Source: UBA940 sp031547885
Lineage (GTDB): Bacteria > Bacteroidota > Bacteroidia > Bacteroidales > Rikenellaceae
Length of the DNA: 64,000 bases
NCBI GenBank assembly: GCA_031547885.1
Contig: JAVBRO010000024.1
Location: forward strand, 3,996 to 67,995
Direction: 5' to 3'
Shown piece after piece: positions 25,817 to 33,757 of this stretch (position 1 is the first letter of the stretch; each line of letters opens with the position of its first letter). The notes beneath the pieces were generated by a model. It did no database searches and was not told the origin of the DNA. It saw only the letters and a list, made by a program, of their open reading frames with translations. A program made the position numbers and the translations under genes.

Positions 25817-27877
25817 TTATTTGCCGATCAGGTCGACGCTCCGCTGTATAAAGCGGGTCAGGTTTTCGCCTTTGAGCATCCCGTTAGACAGCAGCGCGAG
25901 GTCGATCAGTTGACTGACCAGATTATTGTGCGAGCCGATCTCTTTAAGGCGGCCTGTGCGTTCTGCAGTCAGTTTTTCCAACTTGACGGGCAGCTCTTCG
26001 CGCATGGCCTTCTCTTCGGGCGTCAGGTCTTCGTCCTTTTTGCCTTTTATGAGTTCATCGAAATTTTTTACTTCAGCCGCCGCGGCGTCGATCTTTTTAT
26101 TGGTGGTCGCCAACTTTGAACCGTATTCCGTGCGCACTTCGCCGAGGATGCCCGCCACGAGCGGATGGTTCCCGTTTACCGCTATGGTGAAAGCATCGGG
26201 CATCTGGCCGTAGAACTGGCTCATGCCTCCCCCGCCCATCGCGGCCATCTCCTTCATGCGGCGCGTGTATTCGTTCTGCACGATTATCACCGGCGGCTCC
26301 GACTCACCCATCGCCTCGAATTCGATGCTGTAATGTATCTTAGGGTCCTGCGGCAGCTGGCTTTCGAACACCGGCGCCAGCAGCGCCTGCTCGTCGGCCG
26401 TGAGCTTCATTTCGGCAGAATCCTCTTTCTGGATCAACTTCTCGATGATATCCGAATCGACGCGGACGAAACGGCAGCTGCGGTTCTTGTTCTCGAACCA
26501 GTTCACATAGTGGTTGTCCAGCTGCCCGTCCATCATCATCACGTTGTAGCCCTTGGCCTGCGCCGTCTGCACGAAGCTGTGCGTGCGGTCCGGGTCGTCG
26601 GTGTAGAGGTAGATCAGCGTGCCGTTCTTGTCGGTCTGATGTTCTTTGACAATGGCGTCGTACTCCTCTATGGTGTAGTATTTGCCCGCGGTGTCTTTCA
26701 GCAGCATGAAATCGCCGGCCTTTTCGGCGAACTTTTCATCTGTTATGACGCCGTACTGAATGAACACTTTCAGGTCGTCCCACTTGCTTTCGTAATCTTC
26801 ACGCATGGTGTTGAAGAGTTCCTGCAGGCGGTCTGCCACCTTGCGGGTGATGTAGCTCGAAATCTTGCGCACATTGGGGTCGCCCTGCAGGTAGCTGCGC
26901 GACACGTTCAGCGGGATGTCGGGCGAGTCGATAACCCCGTGCAGCAGCGTCAGGAACTCCGGCACGATGCCCTCGACCGAGTCCGTAACGTAGACCTGGT
27001 TGCTGTAGAGCTGTATCTTGTTCTTCTGGATCTCGAAATTATTGCGGATCTTCGGAAAATAGAGTATGCCGGTCAGGTTGAACGGGTAGTCGATGTTCAG
27101 GTGGATATAGAACAGAGGGTCCTCGGCCAGCGGGTACAGCACGCGGTAAAAATCCTTGTACTGTTCGGCCGTCAGGTCGGCGGGTTTGCGCGTCCACAGC
27201 GGCTCCGTGTCGTTTATGATGTTTTCTTTATCAGTATCTACGTATTTACCTTCTTTCCACTCTTTGACCTTCCCGAAAGCGATGGGTACGGGCAGGAAGC
27301 GGCAGTATTTTTTCAGCAGGTCGTTCACCCGGCCCTCTTCAGTAAATTCGATATGGTCGGTCGAAAGGTGCAGGACGATGTCGGTGCCGCGCGCGCGTTT
27401 GTCTGCTTCTTCGGTGAGCGTGTATTCCGGCGATCCGTCGCAGGTCCACAGCACCGTCGGGGCATCCTCGCGCCACGACTGCGAACGCACCTCGACCTTG
27501 TCGGCGACGATGAACGCCGAATAGAAGCCCAGCCCGAAATGGCCTATGATGGCTTGGTTCTGGTATTTTTCGAGGAATTCGCCCGCGCTTGAGAAGGCAA
27601 TCTGATTCAGGTACTTGTCGATCTCCTCGGCCGTCATTCCGATACCCGAGTCAGATACAGTCAACGTATGTGCCGCCGGATCGACCGAGATTCGGATGGT
27701 GGTGTCGCCTGTTTCGCCTTTGAATTCGCCCGCCGAAGTAAGGGTTTTCAATTTCTGAGTGGCGTCGACGGCATTAGAGACCAGTTCGCGCAGGAATATC
27801 TCGTAGTCCGAGTAGAGGAATTTCTTGATGATCGGGAAGATATTTTCCGATGTTACTCCGATTTTTCCGCTTTTCAT
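25817..27877 (-). CDS. htpG: Molecular chaperone HtpG (Hsp90)
   Basis: 686 residues from the ATG at 27877 (MKSGKIGVTSE), preferred over the in-frame ATG at 27931. The N-terminal GHKL ATPase shows FLRELVSNAVDA, DSGIGMT and GHFGLGFYSAF; the middle domain has NVSRSYLQ; the C-terminal dimerisation domain follows. The length is slightly above the E. coli protein, as usual in Bacteroidetes. Acts as a cytosolic ATP-dependent chaperone. A short inverted repeat (TGTTGA/TCAACA at 27907-27923) precedes the start and could be an operator, but no CIRCE-type element is seen. Confidence 0.97.
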   Translation of the reverse strand: MKSGKIGVTSENIFPIIKKFLYSDYEIFLRELVSNAVDATQKLKTLTSAGEFKGETGDTTIRISVDPAAHTLTVSDSGIGMTAEEIDKYLNQIAFSSAGEFLEKYQNQAIIGHFGLGFYSAFIVADKVEVRSQSWREDAPTVLWTCDGSPEYTLTEEADKRARGTDIVLHLSTDHIEFTEEGRVNDLLKKYCRFLPVPIAFGKVKEWKEGKYVDTDKENIINDTEPLWTRKPADLTAEQYKDFYRVLYPLAEDPLFYIHLNIDYPFNLTGILYFPKIRNNFEIQKNKIQLYSNQVYVTDSVEGIVPEFLTLLHGVIDSPDIPLNVSRSYLQGDPNVRKISSYITRKVADRLQELFNTMREDYESKWDDLKVFIQYGVITDEKFAEKAGDFMLLKDTAGKYYTIEEYDAIVKEHQTDKNGTLIYLYTDDPDRTHSFVQTAQAKGYNVMMMDGQLDNHYVNWFENKNRSCRFVRVDSDIIEKLIQKEDSAEMKLTADEQALLAPVFESQLPQDPKIHYSIEFEAMGESEPPVIIVQNEYTRRMKEMAAMGGGGMSQFYGQMPDAFTIAVNGNHPLVAGILGEVRTEYGSKLATTNKKIDAAAAEVKNFDELIKGKKDEDLTPEEKAMREELPVKLEKLTAERTGRLKEIGSHNNLVSQLIDLALLSNGMLKGENLTRFIQRSVDLIGK

Positions 27878-27995
27878 ATGATGTATGTTTTTTATGGTTT
27901 TTCGTCTGTTGATGAAGTCAACAAACACCATACCAACCTACCCCGCCTGCCAAATTGGCATCGCCGGGGTGTTACAATGACAATCGTGGCAAGGA

Positions 27996-28640
27996 TCAGG
28001 CCTTTTCAGCCCGGCGCAGAAGGGTGAAAGCGAACGCCAGTTGGGCGGCGTAGTATGTCGTCATGACCACAAGCGCCGAGTGCGGCACGGGACCGACGAA
28101 CCTGCGCCAGGCTATGACGGAGTCGGAAAATATGAAAAATATCGCGGCAACGGCATATCCTGCGTGCCATCTTCCTGTCTGGAACATAGCCGCCGCGCCC
28201 ATGCAGAAAATGATGACAGCATATGTCGTAACGAATATCTTCTCCTCCGGATCGCCGATATGCGGGAACATCCGGGCAAAGAAAACCGCAAGGGCCGCGG
28301 CCAGAAGCGCCGTCAGGCCCAGCGACATGTAACTGAACTTTATCCTGCGCGAAAATCCGGCTATAAACGCTATGTGTGCGATCGCAAAAAAGGCTATCTG
28401 CCACAGGAACTGCCTTTGGACGCCCATCATATCGCCCACGCCCGAGAACAGGAACGCCAACGGGATCCACAGGCACTCAGGCCGATGCGGACGAAATGTT
28501 GCCGCAAAAAGGAACCACGTCGGCAGCACGCGGATAAATGTGTGGAACGTGCGGCTTGTGTGCCCCCCTATTGAAAGATCAAGGGCCGCAAGCAGTAAAA
28601 AACCGCCTGCGACCCAGTATTTATAGTTGCGTCCGCCCAT
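27996..28640 (-). CDS. YhhN/TMEM86-family membrane protein (lysoplasmalogenase-like)
   Basis: 214 residues from the ATG at 28640 (MGGRNYKYW); the longer frame from 28754 would overlap the thioesterase gene. About eight hydrophobic segments, with the conserved FLFSGVGDMMG and FIFSDSVIAW acidic motifs of the YhhN family. Mammalian members hydrolyse the vinyl-ether bond of lysoplasmalogens; the bacterial role is less certain. Last gene of the guaB-thioesterase-yhhN run; a GC-rich hairpin at 27941-27969 follows it. Confidence 0.8.
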   Translation of the reverse strand: MGGRNYKYWVAGGFLLLAALDLSIGGHTSRTFHTFIRVLPTWFLFAATFRPHRPECLWIPLAFLFSGVGDMMGVQRQFLWQIAFFAIAHIAFIAGFSRRIKFSYMSLGLTALLAAALAVFFARMFPHIGDPEEKIFVTTYAVIIFCMGAAAMFQTGRWHAGYAVAAIFFIFSDSVIAWRRFVGPVPHSALVVMTTYYAAQLAFAFTLLRRAEKA

Positions 28641-28684
28641 ATTGTCTATCGTGTTATGTGCGCGCTCGAAAAGCCCGTCCGGAG

Positions 28685-29122
28685 CTATTGCAAAGATATT
28701 TCTCCGCTGGTCCTGCCTCCATCCGCGAGCTTCTCCACAAACCATTGGGGACACCGTTTCGGACGGCGCGTTTCCTTATCCACACAGGCCAACAGAACGT
28801 ATCCGGTGTGTATCAGCTCGCCCGCCTGGTTGAATACCTCTATGTCGAAAGTCACCTTGACGGTCGGCATCTCGGGGATCGACACCCTCACTGTCAGTAT
28901 CTCGTCGTAATAGGCCGGTGCAATGTAGTGCATGTGGACATCCCTGACGACCAGCAGCGCCCCGCGCTCTTCCATCTCCTTGTAGCTGGTACCGATGCTG
29001 CGCATCAGTTCGGTGCGCGCCACCTCGAAATAGAAGACGTAGTTCGAGTGATGGACTATGCCCATCTGGTCGGTCTCGTTGTAGCGGACCCTTATCGGAA
29101 CGTCCCTGGAGATGATGCCCAT
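28685..29122 (-). CDS. Hotdog-fold acyl-CoA thioesterase (YbgC/FadM type)
   Basis: 145 residues with the 4HBT signature RYNETDQMGIVHHSNY followed by YFEVARTE. The family cleaves acyl-CoA or acyl-ACP thioesters. It starts 4 bases after the guaB stop, so it is translated from the guaB transcript. The substrate is unknown. Confidence 0.88.
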   Translation of the reverse strand: MGIISRDVPIRVRYNETDQMGIVHHSNYVFYFEVARTELMRSIGTSYKEMEERGALLVVRDVHMHYIAPAYYDEILTVRVSIPEMPTVKVTFDIEVFNQAGELIHTGYVLLACVDKETRRPKRCPQWFVEKLADGGRTSGEISLQ

Positions 29123-29126
29123 ATGC

Positions 29127-30599
29127 TTAGTCCCCGCGGCTGTAGTTGGGTGCTTCCTGTGTTATCGCAACGTCGTGCGGGTGGCTTTCGATGACGCCCG
29201 AGTTGGTTATGCGTATGAATCTGGCCTCTTTCAGCGCCTCTATGTCTTTAGCGCCCACGTAGCCCATACCGGCCCTCAGACCGCCCACAAGCTGGTAGAT
29301 GACCTCGGCCAGAGTGCCCTTGAATGGAACGCGCGCCGCGATCCCTTCAGGGACCAGTTTTTTGACATCCTCTTCGCCGCTCTGGAAATAGCGGTCTTTC
29401 GACCCCTTCTGCATCGCCTCGAGCGAACCCATGCCGCGGTAGGATTTGAACTTGCGGCCGTTGTAGATGATGGTTTCGCCGGGGGACTCTTCCGTGCCTG
29501 CGAACATCGAACCTGCCATCACGCAGTCGGCTCCGGCGGCGATGGCTTTGACCACATCGCCCGAATAGCGCAGCCCGCCGTCGGCTATGACCGTCACACC
29601 CGTGCCTTTTGCGGCGTGCGCGACATCGTAAATAGCGGTCAATTGCGGAACTCCGATACCTGCGATCACGCGCGTGGTACATATCGAACCCGGTCCGATA
29701 CCTACTTTGAGGCCGTCGGCCCCTGCTTTTATAAGATATTTGGCAGCGTCGGCAGTCGCGATATTACCCACGATCACGTCCAACTGCGGGTAAGCTTTTT
29801 TAACGATCTTCAGCGTTTCGGCCACGTTCTTCGAGTGTCCGTGCGCGGTGTCGATCACGATCACGTCGGCATGAGCCTCGTACAGGGCGTTGACGCGCTC
29901 CATCGTGTCGGCGGTCACTCCCACCCCTGCGGCGACGCGCAGACGGCCTTTATCGTCCTTCGAAGCGTTGGGGTTATCCTTGAGTTTGGTGATGTCGCGG
30001 TAGGTGAGCAGCCCCACGAGCTTGCCTTTCGGGTCGACCACCGGAAGTTTCTCTATCTTGTTCTGCAGCAGTATCTCGGCCGCTTTCTGCAGGTCGGGGT
30101 CCTGAGTGGTGATAAGCCCTTCGGCTGTCATAACCTGCTCTATGCGGCGGTCCATGTCCTTCTGGAAACGCAGGTCGCGGTTGGTGACGATGCCTATCAA
30201 CGTATTGTCGGGCGTCACCACCGGGATCCCCCCTATGCGGTGCTCCTTCATCAGACCGAGTGCGTCGCCCACGGTCTGCTCCTTCGAAATTGTAATAGGA
30301 TCATAAATCATGCCGTTCTCGGCGCGCTTCACCTTGCGCACTTGTGCTGCCTGTTCGGCTATCGGCATGTTTTTGTGAATAACGCCTATGCCGCCTTCCC
30401 TTGCAATGGCGATCGCCATTTGGGCCTCGGTCACAGTGTCCATAGCAGCCGAAACGATCGGCGTGTTGAGAGGAATGTTGCGAGAGAAGCGTGAAGATAT
30501 CTCCACCAGGCGGGGCATTACTTCGGAATAGGCAGGCACCAGAAGGACGTCGTCGAATGTAAGTCCCTCTGTGACAATTTTTTCACCAAAAAATGACAT
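29127..30599 (-). CDS. guaB: Inosine-5'-monophosphate dehydrogenase
   Basis: 490 residues from the ATG at 30599 (MSFFGEKIV). The longer frame from 30626 would start inside the promoter box at 30624-30631. Domains: TIM barrel split by two CBS domains (about 95-210), catalytic loop GPGSICTTR with the active Cys, and the flap containing GYVGAKD. Converts IMP to XMP with NAD, the committed step of GMP synthesis. First gene of an operon with the thioesterase and YhhN genes. Confidence 0.97.
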   Translation of the reverse strand: MSFFGEKIVTEGLTFDDVLLVPAYSEVMPRLVEISSRFSRNIPLNTPIVSAAMDTVTEAQMAIAIAREGGIGVIHKNMPIAEQAAQVRKVKRAENGMIYDPITISKEQTVGDALGLMKEHRIGGIPVVTPDNTLIGIVTNRDLRFQKDMDRRIEQVMTAEGLITTQDPDLQKAAEILLQNKIEKLPVVDPKGKLVGLLTYRDITKLKDNPNASKDDKGRLRVAAGVGVTADTMERVNALYEAHADVIVIDTAHGHSKNVAETLKIVKKAYPQLDVIVGNIATADAAKYLIKAGADGLKVGIGPGSICTTRVIAGIGVPQLTAIYDVAHAAKGTGVTVIADGGLRYSGDVVKAIAAGADCVMAGSMFAGTEESPGETIIYNGRKFKSYRGMGSLEAMQKGSKDRYFQSGEEDVKKLVPEGIAARVPFKGTLAEVIYQLVGGLRAGMGYVGAKDIEALKEARFIRITNSGVIESHPHDVAITQEAPNYSRGD

Positions 30600-30623
30600 A
30601 GATGTTTTGTTTAAAGAGTTTCG

Positions 30624-30655
30624 CAAAGATATGAATCTGTGCGAAATTAAACAAA
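30624..30655 (-). promoter_or_regulatory. Promoter of guaB
   Basis: Minus-strand TTTG (30652-30655), 20-base spacer, TATCTTTG (30624-30631): a full consensus match. It predicts a leader of about 20 nt. Confidence 0.8.
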
Positions 30656-30663
30656 CCCGCCGC

Positions 30664-31419
30664 CTAAAAACTTATCAACAACCCGGTTCCGGGAGCGGTG
30701 GATGCGGATGTTTCGAGGGTCACGCTGCCGTCCGTACCGACCGTGAAAATACCGTTCGCACCGTTCACGTCGATATAGTAGCGGCCCGGTGCGGGCAGCA
30801 GTTTCAGAGGTTCGTCGGTCATCAGTTCCCCACTCTCCCCGACCAAAGCCATTATAATATAGGGATGCCCCAGAAGGCGCCCGGCCAGGCGCATATTCCC
30901 TTCCGAGACGGCTTTACGGATATTCGTCGAACTGATCTTCTCGGCACCGTCGCTGAACTTCGGCGCTTCGAATATGCGAAAACCGTATTTGTTTTCCAGT
31001 TCGTGCAGGGTCGCGGCGTTCCCCTCTTTATTGTGCCCGAAATGGTGATTATACCCGGCGACCAGCTCTTTAGCACCGAGTCGGCCGACGATGAAATCGC
31101 GGATAAAATCTTCGGGGGAGAGGCGGCTCACAGTGTTATCGAACGGCATCGCTACGAGATAGTCGATACCTTCTTCTTCTAACAGGAACGCTTTCTCGTT
31201 AAGCGAAGTAAGCAGCCTTACTTCATCTGCCGATTTAAGTACGTTGCGGGGATGCTCGGTGAATGTAACAACGACCGTTTCGCATCCCGAAAGCGAGGCT
31301 CTCTCCCGCATTATATCGAGCAGATATTTATGTCCGCGGTGGACTCCGTCGAACGACCCGACCGTCACGACCGGATTCCGGAAAACCGGCAGCGAATTCA
31401 TCTCTGTCAGCACCTTCAT
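30664..31419 (-). CDS. ribF: FAD synthetase-type protein (RibF N-terminal domain; kinase domain degenerate)
   Basis: 251 residues. The nucleotidyltransferase half is intact: GSFDGVHRGHKYLL, VVTFTEHPRNVL, and the ISSTNIRKAVSEGN motif. The usual C-terminal riboflavin kinase domain (full RibF about 310 residues, with a PTAN motif) is reduced to a short region (about 180-251) without that motif. So it can probably make FAD from FMN, while FMN synthesis may need another protein. Last gene of the GIN-rex-ribF run, 5 bases after rex. Confidence 0.8.
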   Translation of the reverse strand: MKVLTEMNSLPVFRNPVVTVGSFDGVHRGHKYLLDIMRERASLSGCETVVVTFTEHPRNVLKSADEVRLLTSLNEKAFLLEEEGIDYLVAMPFDNTVSRLSPEDFIRDFIVGRLGAKELVAGYNHHFGHNKEGNAATLHELENKYGFRIFEAPKFSDGAEKISSTNIRKAVSEGNMRLAGRLLGHPYIIMALVGESGELMTDEPLKLLPAPGRYYIDVNGANGIFTVGTDGSVTLETSASTAPGTGLLISF

Positions 31420-31424
31420 TCCCG

Positions 31425-32072
31425 TCAGATTATATTGGTTTCTTCGCTCACCTCGCCTTCCTTTACAAAATAGGCAACCTTTTCGAGCAGTGTCGTGATG
31501 TCATAATTCTCGACAACTATCCCGCGCGGAAAATTCAGCGGCCGCGAAGTGAAGTTCAGAACCCCCTTGATGCCGGCGTTTATGATGGGCAGAACGAGGT
31601 CCGAGGCGACTTCAGTGGGCGACGAAAGCACCACCATATTGATATCCTTGTCTTCGACGATCTCCTCGAAATCGTCCATATGGTAGCACATGATCCCGTC
31701 GATGATCTTTCCTGCCTTTTTTTCGTCGATGTCGAACGCGGCGATTATTTTGAGCTTCAGCCCTTTGCCGTTGAAATACTTGGTAATCGCCTGTCCCAGG
31801 TGCCCCATGCCTATAATAGCGATATTCATCGGTTCCTCGCTGTCGAGTATCGACGAAATGAATTCGACCAGCACCTTCACGTCGTAGCCTTTCTTGGTGT
31901 CGCTCGAAAAGCCTATAAGCATCAGGTCGCGGCGCACCTGCACAGCCGTTATGCCGTGCATTCCGGCCAGCACATGCGAAAATATGTGGGTGATTCCCTG
32001 GTCGAGGCAGTCGAGAAGACTCCGGCGGTATTCGCTCAGGCGCTCTACGGTTTTTTCGGGTATGTTGTTCAT
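31425..32072 (-). CDS. rex: Redox-sensing transcriptional repressor Rex
   Basis: 215 residues: N-terminal winged helix (VQVRRDLMLIGFS region) and a Rossmann domain with AIIGMGHLGQAI for NAD(H) binding, then VLSSPTEVAS and a C-terminal helix that swaps in the dimer. Rex represses fermentation and respiration genes and leaves DNA when NADH/NAD rises. No Rex site (TTGTGAANNNNTTCACAA-like) was spotted near this gene. Confidence 0.93.
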   Translation of the reverse strand: MNNIPEKTVERLSEYRRSLLDCLDQGITHIFSHVLAGMHGITAVQVRRDLMLIGFSSDTKKGYDVKVLVEFISSILDSEEPMNIAIIGMGHLGQAITKYFNGKGLKLKIIAAFDIDEKKAGKIIDGIMCYHMDDFEEIVEDKDINMVVLSSPTEVASDLVLPIINAGIKGVLNFTSRPLNFPRGIVVENYDITTLLEKVAYFVKEGEVSEETNII

Positions 32073-32081
32073 GTTCCGGTG

Positions 32082-32915
32082 TTAGTCGGCTTTCTTGAGC
32101 GAACCGCCGCTCGAAACGTCGTGCGGGGTCAGGCGCGGTTCTCCCTTATATTTCACGGAAGCTCCGCTCGATACGCTGACGCCGAGTTCTTCCGTTGCCG
32201 TTATTTTTACCGATCCTGCGCTGCTCGCGTCCACGTCGGCTTTTTTGCAGACGAAGCCATATCCGTTGAAATCGGCGGCGCTGCCTGCTTCGACCTTACA
32301 GTAATCGGCCGTCCCTTCTATGTCGCAATTGGCCGCACTGCCGAAATCGGCGTAGCATTCGCGGGTGGTGATCGCACCCGTAAATTTGGCCGCGCTGCCG
32401 CCCGAAATTTTGCATGTTCCGCAAACTCCGGTTATGTCGCATTTGGCTGCACTGCTCACATCTACAGAAAGTTCATCTGCATTGATATCAAGCATTATTT
32501 TAGCTGCCGAGGAGCTTTCGACAGAGAGCGATTTAGTTTCTATCCGGACGTCGGATTTGAGTATGGCCGCAGAACTCGCCTCGAGTCTGGTTATCGAACC
32601 GCTGACCGGGATGGTCACCACCGTCTCCACTCTGGAGTTTACCGATACCTGCGGATCATATTTTACCCTGACCTTTCCGTTTTTTTCGGTGATCGAAACG
32701 TAATCCATCACCATTTCGTCGGCCGTGATGGTACCCACGCCGTTTTCCGATTCGATAAGCTGTACGGTGATCCCGCTGGAAACCGACAGTTCGGTGTAAT
32801 TCGTACTGATGTCAAATTCGCCGTGGGCGGCTTTCCCGCTCCCTTTTATTACAGAAGATCCGATGCATGATACCGCAATGGCGGCCAGCAACGCGCCAAA
32901 TAGAATTTTTTTCAT
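32082..32915 (-). CDS. GIN/DUF2807-domain lipoprotein-like protein
   Basis: 277 residues with an export signal ending VSC (lipobox Cys17). The mature part is a regular right-handed beta-helix-like series rich in SSAA-type turns (EASSAAIL, VESSSAAKI, VDVSSAAKC, ISGGSAAKF), as in GIN-domain (head GIN) proteins. Function unknown in general. First gene of a run with rex and ribF. Confidence 0.8.
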   Translation of the reverse strand: MKKILFGALLAAIAVSCIGSSVIKGSGKAAHGEFDISTNYTELSVSSGITVQLIESENGVGTITADEMVMDYVSITEKNGKVRVKYDPQVSVNSRVETVVTIPVSGSITRLEASSAAILKSDVRIETKSLSVESSSAAKIMLDINADELSVDVSSAAKCDITGVCGTCKISGGSAAKFTGAITTRECYADFGSAANCDIEGTADYCKVEAGSAADFNGYGFVCKKADVDASSAGSVKITATEELGVSVSSGASVKYKGEPRLTPHDVSSGGSLKKAD

Positions 32916-32937
32916 AGTTGATATGATTTTCGATTAA

Positions 32938-32945
32938 CAAAGATA
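32938..32945 (-). promoter_or_regulatory. -7 box (TATCTTTG) of the GIN-rex-ribF run
   Basis: Minus-strand TATCTTTG, 22 bases before the GIN gene start. No -33 TTTG seen. Confidence 0.55.
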
Positions 32946-33019
32946 TGATTTTTACGATATAATAACGAATTTCCCCTTTATAATATAACACCGGCATTTC
33001 GTTTATCCATGTGAATAGT

Positions 33020-33027
33020 TACCTTTG
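33020..33027 (+). promoter_or_regulatory. -7 box (TACCTTTG) of the HAD phosphatase gene
   Basis: TACCTTTG, 23 bases before the ATG at 33051. Confidence 0.5.
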
Positions 33028-33050
33028 CATCTTCACAAAACGAACGGGAG

Positions 33051-33716
33051 ATGCTTAAGGGGGTTATATTCGATATGGACGGAGTACTGGTCGACAATAT
33101 GACGGTACACATGGATGCTTTTACAGAGATCGCGCGGCGCTACGGTGTCGATCTGGATATCGAAGCGACACTCGGAATGGCCGGCAAGGGCAACGACGAG
33201 ATATTCGAAGCGCTTTTTCCTGCAGAAATAGTCAAAAAGGTAGGCCCGCAGACCCTCGGTGTGGAGAAAGAGGCGATCTACCGCGAAATATATGCCCCGA
33301 AACTCGCGCCGGTTCCCGGCCTGATCGAATTCCTCGCCGCACTTAAATCCGCCGGGATCAAAATAGCCGTCGGGACCTCGGCCCCGCAAGCAAATATGGA
33401 TTTTGTTTTCGACGGCCTGGGTATCCGCCAATATTTCGATGTGATAGTCAATGCCGACATGGTAACTCGGTGCAAACCCGATCCCGAGATCTACCAGGTC
33501 GCTGTCGCGAAGCTCGGTCTGCAGCCTGACGAATGCCTTGTTTTCGAGGATGCGCCGGCTGGTATCCAAGCGGCCCGTGCGGCAGGAATAAAGGTCGTTA
33601 CCTTAACCACTACTTTAAGTAAATCAATACTTGAGCAAACGCATGGTGTTGCAATGATTATCAGCGATTTTACTAAATTTAAAATCTATGAGGGAGAGTT
33701 GATATTTGGAAACTAA
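33051..33716 (+). CDS. HAD-superfamily phosphatase (beta-phosphoglucomutase-like)
   Basis: 221 residues with the HAD motifs: I, FDMDGVLVDN (nucleophile Asp and acid/base Asp); II, GTSAP; III, the Lys of RCKPDPEIY; IV, FEDAPAGIQAA. A helical cap sits between motifs I and II. The subclass acts on sugar phosphates; the exact substrate is not clear. Monocistronic and convergent with the TamL-like gene. Confidence 0.88.
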   Translation: MLKGVIFDMDGVLVDNMTVHMDAFTEIARRYGVDLDIEATLGMAGKGNDEIFEALFPAEIVKKVGPQTLGVEKEAIYREIYAPKLAPVPGLIEFLAALKSAGIKIAVGTSAPQANMDFVFDGLGIRQYFDVIVNADMVTRCKPDPEIYQVAVAKLGLQPDECLVFEDAPAGIQAARAAGIKVVTLTTTLSKSILEQTHGVAMIISDFTKFKIYEGELIFGN

Positions 33717-33725
33717 ATCATTCCA

Positions 33726-33757
33726 AATTCGTAATCTTTAATTCGTAATTCGTAATT
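33726..33757. repeat. AT-rich repeat, 7-bp period (AATTCGT)
   Basis: About three to four copies of AATTCGTAAT-like units between the HAD phosphatase and TamL-like genes. Confidence 0.6.

Noticed and set aside
26165..27592. 475-codon plus-strand frame
   Set aside because: Antisense shadow of htpG, with no recognisable domain or start signal.
29112..30494. 460-codon plus-strand frame
   Set aside because: Antisense shadow of guaB.
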